From positions 62,001 through 126,000 of IMG/VR virus record IMGVR_UViG_3300037245_001077: DNA of 64,000 nucleotides; one strand, 5' to 3'. Of this stretch, positions 38,067-46,609 are shown one piece after another (position 1 is the first letter of the stretch; every line of letters begins with the position of its first letter). This DNA is from a virus. A program made the translations under genes and the position numbers. Under the pieces are notes generated by a model, which saw only the letters and a list, made by a program, of their open reading frames with translations, did no database searches and was not told where the DNA came from.

Positions 38067-38078
38067 TCGGAGAGCTGT

Positions 38079-40361
38079 GTGAGCCATATTCTAGAATTTC
38101 TAGACTTAGTAGACGTTCCGAATTCTTATTCCGGGGCAGATAACTACCGACTGAAAATTGATGGCACGGCGGTGGAGTTTGTTGATGACACTGTTCTCAA
38201 CTTAAATGACACTCCGGCCACTTTTTCAGGATATCCGTCTGCGTATGTGAAAGTAAATTCTGGGTCTTCGGCCCTGGAGTTTGTGACGGATGATACTCTT
38301 CATTTTACTGTAGATGGTGAGATTAGTGCGCTTGATGTTGCTTCACCAGCAGCTACAGATGTTCTTGTTATAGAAGATGCTTCTGACACTTGGAGTAAGA
38401 AGAAGGTTACAGCTCAAAGCATTGCAGATTTAGGTGGGGGTGGCACAGATGATGATGCTATCCACGATAACGTAGCAAACGAAATTACCGCTATTGCAAA
38501 TAAGATTTCAGTAGCCGACGCTGATGAGTTTATCATTGAGGACGGTGAAGCGTCTTATATTAAGAAAGCTGTAACAGCAAAGAATTTTGGTGCTTATGTT
38601 GAAGCTAGTATGGGTGGTCCGTTTTTGGCGGCAGATGGATCTGTTCCTTTAACGGCTGATTGGGATGCTGGTTCTTTTGAAATAAGAGCAGATCAGTTTT
38701 ATGCGGACGGGACAGGAGCACCTTTTATTGTTTCATCATCAGTTCAAGTTTCTAATCTTAATGCAGACTACCTAGATGGTGTTCATCTTGATGGCATTGA
38801 TTACTCAGTAATAACCACAAATGATGCCTCTACTAATATAGTTGCTGAGGAATTAGAGGAGCTTTCAGATGGAAGTTCTACTACACTCCACACTCATGCA
38901 AATATTGGGAATGGCCCCTTCCTTCCTTTAACGGGAGGTAATTTAAGCGGTAATCTGTATATTGATACCGCTACGACTCCTGCGCTTCAGGTTCGTCCGA
39001 GTGGTGGAGCAGTCGATAGACTGGTAATCAGTGCTGCTGCGGGGATCACTTCGATATCGAAATACGATGACACGGGTCAGACAATTATTAGGATTGATCC
39101 GATCCCGTCAGATGGTACAAGCGCAGCATTGTTTCAGCTTTTTCGTACCACAAGCACCTCTGGTACTCGTACACTCACCATGTATGAGGGTGATGGTACT
39201 GCTACTGTCCAACACGAATTTAATTTAGGAACAGGAGCTGTTAGTCTGTGCCAGCAAGCTGGGGATTTGACTGTTGGTGGTCATTTAGGGCTAAAATCTG
39301 TTCCTACAGACCCAGGTGCCACAACAGAAGTTCGGGTAGGCTTAGGTACTGGTGGGTCATTTAGAGTACAAACAGATCTCGCATATTTGGATATAGGACC
39401 ACAGACTAGCGCATGGTGCCATATGACTACAAGTGCATCAAGTGGTTTCTATTTTTCTAATCCAGTAAGGATGTCTCAGCTTTTAACTTGCGGAGATGCT
39501 TGGGGTAGCGCGTTATGGACCCGTGGCGTGATTAAGATTGATAATAATGTTTGGGGTGGAATGGGCTACATGAATGCTGCTCCCATACTTTATCTCGCGG
39601 ATAACAACACCGGAGCATTACAATTTCTACTTGGCACTTTTTCTCAAGCTCGGACGTACAATTTTACTATTCGAGGGACAAACTGGTATAACACTAGAAA
39701 ACCGTGGGAAATTATTTGTACTGTTCAGGTTGGTACAGGGCCGGGTGCTGCTGAGCTTTACGCAGAGGTGGTCGCTGGTTTCCCGCCATTTGATGTAGTA
39801 AGTATTGCTAAAGACGGTTCAGGTAACGAGTGTATTATTTTTGGTGACGAGTCTTCCACTGTTCTTGGGTACTACTGTAACATTACTGTCCCTCACTTTA
39901 CATCTAGTGGTAATCCTGGGATAGGTGCGGTTGATGATTTTACTCTCACTAGAATCACAAGTGTTTCTGGGTACGTCTTTTATCAAACAGATGTAGCCAT
40001 TAGCAATCCCCATCAAGCTCCTAGCACAACCGCAGTTACTCGGCATGGTGCGGCTAATGCTGTTGCGGGGTATAGCTATTACACTATTGTGGATCTGAGT
40101 GCTGGACCGTATATGGTTTGTTTGATTATGAACAATGATTCGATAGAATCTATGAGATTTAGGGTTACGTGTGATGGCACAGTTACTTGGTTAAGCCCTA
40201 GTAATATTCTCATCGGGCAGGTAGATACTGGTCCCGGTGCAGCTCTTAATGTTGCACCCATCTTTGCCCGTAAGTCATTAAAAATAGAAAAATACAACCC
40301 GTATTCAACAACTAAGACACTCACTCACCTGCTTGTATATCACACACTGAGTTTTAACTAA
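38079..40361 (+). CDS. Tail fibre protein (760 aa)
   Basis: A GTG start. It begins with DTPxS-type repeats (LVDVPNSYSGADNYRLKIDG and LNDTPATFSGYPSAYVKVNS), then Asp/Ala-rich shaft repeats, LTGGNLSGNLYIDT (a T4-type shaft motif), and a large C-terminal beta domain from about residue 430 with distinct AT-richer coding. Probably a second distal fibre with a different receptor specificity. The stop overlaps the next start. Confidence 0.75.
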   Translation: MSHILEFLDLVDVPNSYSGADNYRLKIDGTAVEFVDDTVLNLNDTPATFSGYPSAYVKVNSGSSALEFVTDDTLHFTVDGEISALDVASPAATDVLVIEDASDTWSKKKVTAQSIADLGGGGTDDDAIHDNVANEITAIANKISVADADEFIIEDGEASYIKKAVTAKNFGAYVEASMGGPFLAADGSVPLTADWDAGSFEIRADQFYADGTGAPFIVSSSVQVSNLNADYLDGVHLDGIDYSVITTNDASTNIVAEELEELSDGSSTTLHTHANIGNGPFLPLTGGNLSGNLYIDTATTPALQVRPSGGAVDRLVISAAAGITSISKYDDTGQTIIRIDPIPSDGTSAALFQLFRTTSTSGTRTLTMYEGDGTATVQHEFNLGTGAVSLCQQAGDLTVGGHLGLKSVPTDPGATTEVRVGLGTGGSFRVQTDLAYLDIGPQTSAWCHMTTSASSGFYFSNPVRMSQLLTCGDAWGSALWTRGVIKIDNNVWGGMGYMNAAPILYLADNNTGALQFLLGTFSQARTYNFTIRGTNWYNTRKPWEIICTVQVGTGPGAAELYAEVVAGFPPFDVVSIAKDGSGNECIIFGDESSTVLGYYCNITVPHFTSSGNPGIGAVDDFTLTRITSVSGYVFYQTDVAISNPHQAPSTTAVTRHGAANAVAGYSYYTIVDLSAGPYMVCLIMNNDSIESMRFRVTCDGTVTWLSPSNILIGQVDTGPGAALNVAPIFARKSLKIEKYNPYSTTKTLTHLLVYHTLSFN

Positions 40362-40804
40362 TGGCTAATCCACCACAAGGATCTGATGTTTTACAGGGAC
40401 ACTGGACCTTACCTCTTTTTGCCACTATGGTGTACGGTAACATGCGACATGGAGCACCCCAAACAACCTCTCAAGTTCGTTTAGATTATCAAGCGGGGTC
40501 TAATTCTACTACTTATGTAACAGAAATAGACTACAGCGGTATTGGAGTTGTAACAGCTCTTTCAACTAATCCTAATTCAATCTACTCTGGTGCTTATAGA
40601 CTTACTATTGATGGAGTAGTATTAATTGATGGAACAGTGTCTGCTCCAGGTGACTGGTTGATTGGAATGATTTGGTTAGTAGATATTAAGCTTTCGTGTA
40701 TAGGACCATTATTTTTTAGGGATTCTTTTAAGCTCGAATCTAAACGTGTAAGTCCGAGTTTTCCTTTCTATTGGAATTGTATTTACACAAAAATGGCTTG
40801 GTAG
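40361..40804 (+). CDS. Small tail-associated protein
   Basis: 147 residues, beta-rich, AT-rich like the end of the preceding fibre. TAATG coupling to the fibre gene suggests a tip or fibre-assembly chaperone. Not recognised. Confidence 0.5.
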   Translation: MANPPQGSDVLQGHWTLPLFATMVYGNMRHGAPQTTSQVRLDYQAGSNSTTYVTEIDYSGIGVVTALSTNPNSIYSGAYRLTIDGVVLIDGTVSAPGDWLIGMIWLVDIKLSCIGPLFFRDSFKLESKRVSPSFPFYWNCIYTKMAW

Positions 40805-40813
40805 GAGAGTAGG

Positions 40814-41137
40814 ATGACGATTAGAAATATTGATGTTGATACAAACTATGGGGATCTTGTTCAAGGGACCATAGCTGAAATCACAGGGTTCTTTTTCGAA
40901 ATGGACCCTCTGACAAAAGATTCTGTGCTTAAGATTAACTGGAGCGTGTATACTACTCTTACTGATGCTGTAGCGGGGTCTACCGCAGTACGGCTGCAAA
41001 TGCAAGAGCACGTTGGGAAACCAGGAGACCCAGAGTTCCCTATGACTCAGATTGAATTTGACAAACTACGAAATTGGTTGTATGACCAAATTCTTACTGA
41101 CCCAGAATACGCTGGTGGAACAAAGCATCTTGACTAA
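40814..41137 (+). CDS. Hypothetical protein of the tail block
   Basis: 107 residues, mixed fold, acidic, with a GAGAGTAGG site. MTIRNIDVDTNYGDLVQGTI opens it. No family recognised. Confidence 0.5.
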   Translation: MTIRNIDVDTNYGDLVQGTIAEITGFFFEMDPLTKDSVLKINWSVYTTLTDAVAGSTAVRLQMQEHVGKPGDPEFPMTQIEFDKLRNWLYDQILTDPEYAGGTKHLD

Positions 41138-41181
41138 TTTCCATTTTTCTAGTAATGTACTAATCCTTAGGAGGATAGACA

Positions 41182-41607
41182 ATGTCTCACACGAAGATCA
41201 AAGATCCAAAGAAAACTGAATCGGTCCCGGCACCTCCGGGGAATGTCCCTATGCCCACACTAGGTACTTCGAAAGAAGACCTTATTGCTGAGTATAAGAA
41301 GTTAGACGCTTTGCTAACTACCGTGAATCTGAACATCAAAATAGAGAATGAGAAGGCTGTTGCCGCTCAACAGCAGGTTGAAGGCTACCGTAACCAAGGG
41401 CTTCAGGTGGTTGGACAGGCCAATGTTATTGGTCGTATGTTGAATGGGATGGGCATTGATGCCCGTACTTTGAAGGCCGAAACCGGTCCAAACGAGCCGA
41501 ATTTGGCTCCTTTTTCTGTCCCTGAATTGGAAAATGAGGCCGAAGTCCCTGAACCTAAAGAGTTTACCCCTGTTTCGGGGATCAGAAACCGTTTTGCCGG
41601 TCGTTAG
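41182..41607 (+). CDS. Hypothetical coiled-coil protein
   Basis: 141 residues with a TTAGGAGGATAG site. Pro-rich N-terminus, a central helix with heptad character (about residues 35-85), and a Pro/Glu-rich tail. May be a structural or scaffold component; not recognised. Confidence 0.5.
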   Translation: MSHTKIKDPKKTESVPAPPGNVPMPTLGTSKEDLIAEYKKLDALLTTVNLNIKIENEKAVAAQQQVEGYRNQGLQVVGQANVIGRMLNGMGIDARTLKAETGPNEPNLAPFSVPELENEAEVPEPKEFTPVSGIRNRFAGR

Positions 41608-41618
41608 TACCTTCCTCG

Positions 41619-41626
41619 CTTTATTA
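41619..41626 (+). promoter_or_regulatory. Recurring CTTTATT element (possible late promoter)
   Basis: CTTTATTA lies 11 nt after the preceding stop and 62 nt before the next start; no terminator overlaps it. Confidence 0.35.
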
Positions 41627-41688
41627 GATGTGCGGGCGGTTTAGCCGCTGACAACTAAAAAAGCCCTGGATAAGAACCTAGGAGGTAT

Positions 41689-42150
41689 ATGATGGGTAGC
41701 GAGTTTGATTACACGTTTGAAGAAAGAGACCGGGATGTTAACGCGGGTCTCTACCAGAAATTTTACATTGAAACACCTATTGGTGACATGGAGTTCACTA
41801 TTGGTGCAGAGGAAACTGAAGTTATTGAGGTTCAGGCCCAAATGGTGGATCCTGCGGGTGACCCCATGGGGGTGGAGTATGTTCTCAACTTCCAATGCAC
41901 GTCTGATGCGACAGGGGAAACTCCGGCTGCACCATCAGGTATTACGATTGCCGCAACAACTGGAACCATTCTTGGAAATTATCCTGGTTATGCGGCTAAC
42001 GCATCGTTCCAGGTTATCACAGACGAAACTGGTCTAGCGGTGTTCACCTTTACCGATGCTTCTACAGGTACTCTGACTATGTACCTTGCTTGCGCCCTTC
42101 CGAATGGTGCATTCGTGGTTAGTGATGCCATCACTTTTGAGAACCCTTAA
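41689..42150 (+). CDS. Ig-like domain virion protein
   Basis: 153 residues with a TAGGAGGTAT site. The sequence from about residue 40 (VIEVQAQMVDPAGDPMGVEY ... FQVITDETGLAVFTFTDAST) follows the bacterial Ig-like (Big_1) pattern, common as decoration domains on phage heads and tails. N-terminal 35 residues are polar. It ends before a terminator. Confidence 0.6.
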   Translation: MMGSEFDYTFEERDRDVNAGLYQKFYIETPIGDMEFTIGAEETEVIEVQAQMVDPAGDPMGVEYVLNFQCTSDATGETPAAPSGITIAATTGTILGNYPGYAANASFQVITDETGLAVFTFTDASTGTLTMYLACALPNGAFVVSDAITFENP

Positions 42151-42174
42151 TCCTTCTGTATAGGATGAACGCAC

Positions 42175-42206
42175 ATGGGGACGGATTGCCGTCCCCATTT
42201 GTTTAT
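42175..42206 (+). terminator. Intrinsic terminator closing the tail block
   Basis: ATGGGGACGG-ATTG-CCGTCCCCAT followed by TTGTTTATT. Confidence 0.8.
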
Positions 42207-42244
42207 TGACTGGAAGAGTTAACGGGTAAGACGATGGAGGTGTT

Positions 42245-42706
42245 ATGGACCCGAGTTTGATACAAACAGGCTTTGGGCTAGCAGTAGTTGTGCTTGTCCT
42301 TGAGCGTGTATACGCTATTATAAAGATTACTCTCGACAGCAGGGGAAGTAGTAAAACGTCTAATGGTAATGCCGAAGTTGCACGTACCCTGTTGGAGATT
42401 ATTCAGGAAATGCAGCATCAAATTGGTGATCTTCATGAGTGGCATAAGAAGGAAGACAGTGATGGCCGTAAGATTTGGTACGGGCATAGTGGGGTTGATA
42501 AAGCCCTAGAGCATCTTGCCACCAGCCATCTAGCACAAACAAAACTATTGGAGCATTTGGTAAGATCTTCTGAGGTTCAGGGAACTTCTATAGATGATAT
42601 ACACCGTACCCTAGCAGATTTGTATTCGAATATTTCTAGCTATAGGGAGACAATATGTCCATTTCGGGAATCTACAAAACAGTCAAAGCCAAGGAATCAA
42701 AGTTGA
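42245..42706 (+). CDS. Membrane-anchored coiled-coil protein
   Basis: 153 residues: one N-terminal membrane helix (about residues 8-28) followed by a long polar, helical domain. An ATGGAGG ribosome site precedes. The layout is compatible with a holin/antiholin-like or spanin-type lysis protein, but no family match is visible. It lies between the tail block and the sigma-like gene. Confidence 0.5.
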   Translation: MDPSLIQTGFGLAVVVLVLERVYAIIKITLDSRGSSKTSNGNAEVARTLLEIIQEMQHQIGDLHEWHKKEDSDGRKIWYGHSGVDKALEHLATSHLAQTKLLEHLVRSSEVQGTSIDDIHRTLADLYSNISSYRETICPFRESTKQSKPRNQS

Positions 42707-42732
42707 ATATTTTAAGCTCCTTTTCGAGTTAA
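42655..42732 (+). CDS. 25-codon frame, possibly fused by frameshift to a downstream frame
   Basis: ATG preceded by GGGAGACAAT reads MSISGIYKTVKAKES then stops at 42732. In the -1 frame an open stretch to 42821 reads VEYFKLLFELNPELL and LCEKICALKKELREY, protein-like but without a start codon. A -1 shift on AAG near 42699 would join them into about 55 residues. A base error or chance is also possible. Confidence 0.3.
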   Translation: MSISGIYKTVKAKESKLNILSSFSS

Positions 42733-42817
42733 ACCCTGAGTTACTGGACACTAGCCGCCTGCGCAATTTGTGTGAAAAAATTTGCGCATTAAAAAAAGAA
42801 TTACGCGAATATAAGTG

Positions 42818-42846
42818 TTGACAAACAAACAACCTACGAGTATACT
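42818..42846 (+). promoter_or_regulatory. Near-consensus sigma-70-type promoter for the sigma-like gene
   Basis: TTGACA at 42818-42823, a 17-nt spacer and TATACT at 42841-42846, followed closely by GGAGGGTG and the ATG at 42866. A TGCGCAA...TTTGCGCA inverted repeat lies upstream at 42770-42788. Confidence 0.85.
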
Positions 42847-42865
42847 CAAACAGGTTGGAGGGTGA

Positions 42866-43633
42866 ATGTCATCAGGATGGTTTGCAGATTTGGGTTGGTG
42901 GGATCAACATGCGGCTTATGCCGCCTTCGATTCTTACAGATCCGATCCTACCTTAGACCAGTTCGATAATGCTATTACCCTTTCCCTCCCCATTATCCGC
43001 GTAGTTTATTCCACTCAAAAATTCAAAGTATCTTATGCAGGAGATGAAGATGATCTTATCTCCCATGCTGCGTTAACAATCACTAAAGCGTTACCAAAGA
43101 TGATTGAAAAACCTGTAGAAAAGCTTGATAATGACAAGAAGTATATGCGTTATTTGTTCACATGTGTCATCAATGCCTTTTATAGAGAGTACGATATCCT
43201 TCATGGTAAGCAGAATAAGCTCACAAGAAAAATTCTTGAAGAACACGAACCCGAAGAAACATACGCCGAAGCACGTAACGTGAAGGCCCTGGAAGCCAGT
43301 CTCACCCTTAAACGCATCCCCCGGCAGCTATTAACATTTGCTATGGAATGTGTCCGGTTTGAGGATGGCTCCAGAAAAGTGTGTAAGTACATCCTAGAAC
43401 AAATGATTGATGGTCGTGAAATTGCTAAGTCGGTCCTCCAGCTTATGGGTTGCAAGGACCGACATTTCTTTATCCACTATTGTGAGAGTATCTTGCTTCA
43501 GGCATTTCTTCTTCTTCGTAAGAGGAAGCCTTTGGTTGGAGGAACAACCTTTGAGGGGCAAGTCTCTCATGAAGACTCTGAGAGTTCTTTTGACCTTGGG
43601 TACTTCATGGATGAAGGTTACATGGGTGCATAG
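42866..43633 (+). CDS. Sigma-70 region-2-like protein, putative late sigma factor
   Basis: 255 residues. DEDDLISHAALTITKALPKM (about residues 61-80), then KKYMRYLFTCVINAFYREYD (about 92-111), match sigma region 2.1-2.4 in order and spacing (DxxDLxQEAxLxxxKAxxxF ... FxxYLxxxIxNAxxREY). Region 4 is weak; an HTH-like segment may lie at 175-205. T4-type phages use gp55, a reduced sigma, for late genes. The near-consensus host promoter and position ahead of terminase/head genes fit that role. The family assignment is by pattern. Confidence 0.65.
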   Translation: MSSGWFADLGWWDQHAAYAAFDSYRSDPTLDQFDNAITLSLPIIRVVYSTQKFKVSYAGDEDDLISHAALTITKALPKMIEKPVEKLDNDKKYMRYLFTCVINAFYREYDILHGKQNKLTRKILEEHEPEETYAEARNVKALEASLTLKRIPRQLLTFAMECVRFEDGSRKVCKYILEQMIDGREIAKSVLQLMGCKDRHFFIHYCESILLQAFLLLRKRKPLVGGTTFEGQVSHEDSESSFDLGYFMDEGYMGA

Positions 43634-43645
43634 ATGTTGAGTTAT

Positions 43646-43775
43646 AGTGCCCCGAATAAGGACATTGTGTAACTGGTGCTCTGAAACTTGTAATACACTC
43701 GGGATACACCGGGGAACATTAAACCAAGAACGTTGAGAACCACTACATGATGCGAGCCTGTTTGGGGCACTTTTT
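43646..43775 (+). ncRNA. Structured intergenic RNA, candidate
   Basis: AGTGCCCC (43646-43653) pairs perfectly with GGGGCACT (43764-43771), followed by TTTTT. The 110 nt inside have no ORF and can form AACATT/AACGTT and GGTG/CACC helices. Ends 10 nt before the next gene. It may be a small RNA, a leader riboregulator, or a long terminator stem for the sigma-like gene. Confidence 0.5.
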
Positions 43776-43785
43776 AAGGTGCTAA

Positions 43786-44037
43786 ATGGACAACCCTAAT
43801 ATACTTCCTCCCATTTTCGGGGAGCTTATATCTTTAGCTGATAAAGTAGAGCAAATAGATGGAAAGGTTATCGAGGCGTATTGTTTGAGCCTTGATGACG
43901 AGGAATCTTTTATGCCTGAACTTGTTGGTATTATCGGTCCTATGGCGTTCCAGATGCTAGTATGCTACTATGGTGGTCAGTCAATGCGGATTCCTTGCCC
44001 AGAGGATATTTTGGCTAAGCTGAAGGAGAATTCATGA
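43786..44037 (+). CDS. Hypothetical protein
   Basis: 83 residues, helical, acidic. AAGGTGC ribosome site. It begins the packaging gene run; stop overlaps the next start by 4 nt. Not recognised. Confidence 0.5.
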   Translation: MDNPNILPPIFGELISLADKVEQIDGKVIEAYCLSLDDEESFMPELVGIIGPMAFQMLVCYYGGQSMRIPCPEDILAKLKENS

Positions 44038-44561
44038 GGCAAGACGGTATTGATATTGTTCACGAATTATCGGGAGAGTTACTAGAAGCGGTGATGACCG
44101 GGGGCAAAGTCAGTGCCGAATTAATTGGACTTGCCGAAAACGTTATCCATGCACATCAGGTGTATGTGCAATTACTCTACGTTGGAATGGTTGTAGGTCA
44201 AATTACTGAGCTAGCCAATTTCCTTGACGCACTAGACAACCTAGTAGCTGACGTAGACAGAGAAGATCTTGCAGAAGCAACTACTGCGGAGAAGATCCGG
44301 GGTGTTACCGCCTTCAACCAAGCAATCAAAACCAAAGTCGAAATCATCTCTAATATGATGGCGTCGAAGGACGCTATTGGTATGTTGACTTCTTCGTTGA
44401 AGGAAACCTTCGGAGATTCTGAAACTCTTCTGGAAGAGGGTGGAGCGGATAGCAACATGCTGAAGAAGCTTAAGGACATGCCTCCTGAGGCACGCCAACG
44501 AATCTTGGGTTCTGCTGTGGCTAAATTACGTGAATCAATGACTGGAGCTGAAGATGAATGA
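44034..44561 (+). CDS. Helical protein of the packaging run
   Basis: 175 residues, almost entirely alpha-helical by composition, with KLRESMTGAEDE at the end. It lies three genes upstream of the terminase large subunit. A small terminase subunit is one possibility, but no HTH or other diagnostic feature is clear. Confidence 0.5.
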   Translation: MRQDGIDIVHELSGELLEAVMTGGKVSAELIGLAENVIHAHQVYVQLLYVGMVVGQITELANFLDALDNLVADVDREDLAEATTAEKIRGVTAFNQAIKTKVEIISNMMASKDAIGMLTSSLKETFGDSETLLEEGGADSNMLKKLKDMPPEARQRILGSAVAKLRESMTGAEDE

Positions 44562-44907
44562 CGACGAGCTGATTAAAAAAAAGGCTAATCGGATACGGTA
44601 TGTAGGATTGACGGGTACTATCCACACAATCGTTAAAAACAGAAAATATGGAGATGCTGTTCGTAAGACCGTTGAAATCCTAAGGGTGTTATACCCTGAA
44701 GGAATTCGCCCTGACCAGTATTCAGATCTTTTGCTGCTGGTACGGGTTCAGGATAAGATGGTGCGGATTGCTTCGTACACTCCAGAGCGTCGTAAGAAAG
44801 ACGATGAGAGTCCTTGGGCAGATATTCGTGGTTACGGGACTTTAGGTGAAGAGAAAGATCTCGATCCTAATGAGGAGGGGATTCCTCCAGGGGAGTACCA
44901 TCTCTAA
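44554..44907 (+). CDS. Nmad1/DUF6378-like protein
   Basis: 117 residues. The motif order KNRKYGDAV, LLLLVRVQDKMVRIASY, KDDESPWADIRGYGTL matches the small family (Nmad1/DUF6378) found in phages: KNxDYG, LxVRxxDKxxRxxxL, and DES...DIxGYxxL. The family was linked to nucleotide modification by genome context, without firm biochemistry. It overlaps its neighbours by 8 and 1 nt. Confidence 0.6.
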   Translation: MNDDELIKKKANRIRYVGLTGTIHTIVKNRKYGDAVRKTVEILRVLYPEGIRPDQYSDLLLLVRVQDKMVRIASYTPERRKKDDESPWADIRGYGTLGEEKDLDPNEEGIPPGEYHL

Positions 44908-45209
44908 TGTGGTCTACAATATTAGTAATGTTTCTTGTGCTATTTATAGTCAACACAGCCGTTACGTTTTTGCTATTTTGGTTGATGAGAAGGTTTTATG
45001 CTGCTCGGTTTGACCGTTTTGCTGTAATTGTGCAGGAGGCTATGGCTCTTCGAGATGCTCAGATAGCTAAGTTTGAAGCTCAGTTTGCAGATGCTTTAAT
45101 CAAAGACACTAAGATCATCGACGATTTACTAGACGATTACTCTGATATTGTGGATACCGAAATTAAGGAAGAGGGAGAAGCCGATGAACGTGAAGGAGAA
45201 GATAGCTAA
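44907..45209 (+). CDS. Single-pass membrane protein
   Basis: 100 residues. N-terminal hydrophobic helix (about residues 3-27), then a basic LMRRFY stop, a helical region and a very acidic C-terminus. It overlaps the next gene by 26 nt. It could belong to lysis or virion assembly; not recognised. Confidence 0.5.
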   Translation: MWSTILVMFLVLFIVNTAVTFLLFWLMRRFYAARFDRFAVIVQEAMALRDAQIAKFEAQFADALIKDTKIIDDLLDDYSDIVDTEIKEEGEADEREGEDS

Positions 45210-46275
45210 AGAGTTAGACGCTCTTGTCTTGCTTATTGCTGAAGCTTACAATGAGCTAGTTACAGGAGAAATCTCAGACCAAGAGTTCAAGGAAGCAGTA
45301 GACAAGGTTGCTCTGGCCAGGGATAAGACGGCGGATAACTTCTTAGTAATAATAAAAGAGGTCGTTCAAGACACTGTGGAATCTGTGGCTGTTGAAAATA
45401 CGGCAAACAAGGAAATGCAGTTAAGCAAACTCACTCCTTCTCCAGTTGTTTCTGACACACCCACCTACACTCGTGTTCCTGATCCAACTAAGCCTGTAAT
45501 GCTAGGAGAGTCTCAACCCCTTCCACGTACTACTGAAGATCCTGTAGATCTTTACGCGGGGAAACATCAGCTTCCTAATACGCCTCCTCCTGCTATGCCG
45601 ACTCCTGCTGTGCCGAATGCTCCTAGTCGTATTTTAGAAACTGCTAGTGTGGTGGACATAGACCCCGGTGAGGTAGATCACCCAACCATGGGGCTAACGC
45701 TTGAGCAAGAGAAACGTCAAGAAGCTGGGTTGCCTATTAAACCCTACCGTCCTACGATCCACATTGATTACCAAGGGTCACAGGAAGAGCTATTCAACAA
45801 GGATGCAGTATCACTTGCTCCTCCTACGCCTACCCTTCCTATCCCTGAACCGGCTCCCAAAGTAGAGCCTGCTCCTAAGGTTGAGCCAAAACCGCTTACG
45901 GTATCAGAGAAGGGTGCTCTGCACCAAATTCAGGATATAATGATTCCTTACAGGGAGGATGCCGATAAAACTCTCGCTACGCTGGCCTGTAGCGTCCTTA
46001 CGGTGATATCCGCAGCCTTGGCCCAAGAAGGAGACACAACGCGGTACAGCGGCATGGAGATGCTCTGGGGGGCACTGACGAGTGCTATCCAGAAGCTCCG
46101 TAAACTCGATAAAGAAGTCAAGTTCCAGGGGGATGTTCTGGAGCTTAGGGAAACGGTAGCAGCAGCAGTTGAGGACATCCTCACTACAGTAGCTACTTAC
46201 CCTTTACCGGACGAGGCTCCCACAGAGGAGCCGATAGTTTCCGAGGAAAAGATGGAGAAGAAGGATGGCGACTAA
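45184..46275 (+). CDS. Hypothetical protein with Pro-rich middle
   Basis: The start at 45184 has GAGGGAGAAGCC. 363 residues: helical N-terminus (1-70), long Pro/Thr/Val-rich linker (about 80-240) with APKVEPAPKVEPKP, and a helical C-terminal domain (about 245-340) with an acidic tail. It overlaps the next gene by 11 nt. Not recognised. Confidence 0.5.
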   Translation: MNVKEKIAKELDALVLLIAEAYNELVTGEISDQEFKEAVDKVALARDKTADNFLVIIKEVVQDTVESVAVENTANKEMQLSKLTPSPVVSDTPTYTRVPDPTKPVMLGESQPLPRTTEDPVDLYAGKHQLPNTPPPAMPTPAVPNAPSRILETASVVDIDPGEVDHPTMGLTLEQEKRQEAGLPIKPYRPTIHIDYQGSQEELFNKDAVSLAPPTPTLPIPEPAPKVEPAPKVEPKPLTVSEKGALHQIQDIMIPYREDADKTLATLACSVLTVISAALAQEGDTTRYSGMEMLWGALTSAIQKLRKLDKEVKFQGDVLELRETVAAAVEDILTTVATYPLPDEAPTEEPIVSEEKMEKKDGD

Positions 46276-46609
46276 AGAAGTTCTTTCAGCCTATCTTGTC
46301 TTGGTTAGAGTTAATTTACTGGGGGGAAAAGAGGTCGTAGCTGTTGATGCTTTCCGGGCAGAAGACGCGGACACAGCTTTGAACTACGCCCGGAACATGT
46401 TTCTTCGGAGTGGGGGAGAGGCAGTTGTTTATGGACAGGCTTCTTTTTTTAACGGGACCGTTGGTGCAGTAGAAGCTGAAGTTATCGGGATCTTGGATGA
46501 GGAGCATGAAATAAACGCTAAGTGGAGGACTTCCATGGATGTGTTCGATGAATTTCTTGAACGCGAGGAACTCAGGGACCAGCTAAAACAACGATATGAC
46601 GAGAAGTAA
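46265..46609 (+). CDS. Hypothetical protein upstream of terminase
   Basis: 114 residues. An alpha/beta domain (AYLVLVRVNLLGGKEVVAVD ... DADTALNYARNMF) like small RNP-type or DUF folds. It overlaps the terminase gene by 14 nt, so the two are translationally coupled. Small terminase is possible by position only. Confidence 0.5.
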   Translation: MATKEVLSAYLVLVRVNLLGGKEVVAVDAFRAEDADTALNYARNMFLRSGGEAVVYGQASFFNGTVGAVEAEVIGILDEEHEINAKWRTSMDVFDEFLEREELRDQLKQRYDEK

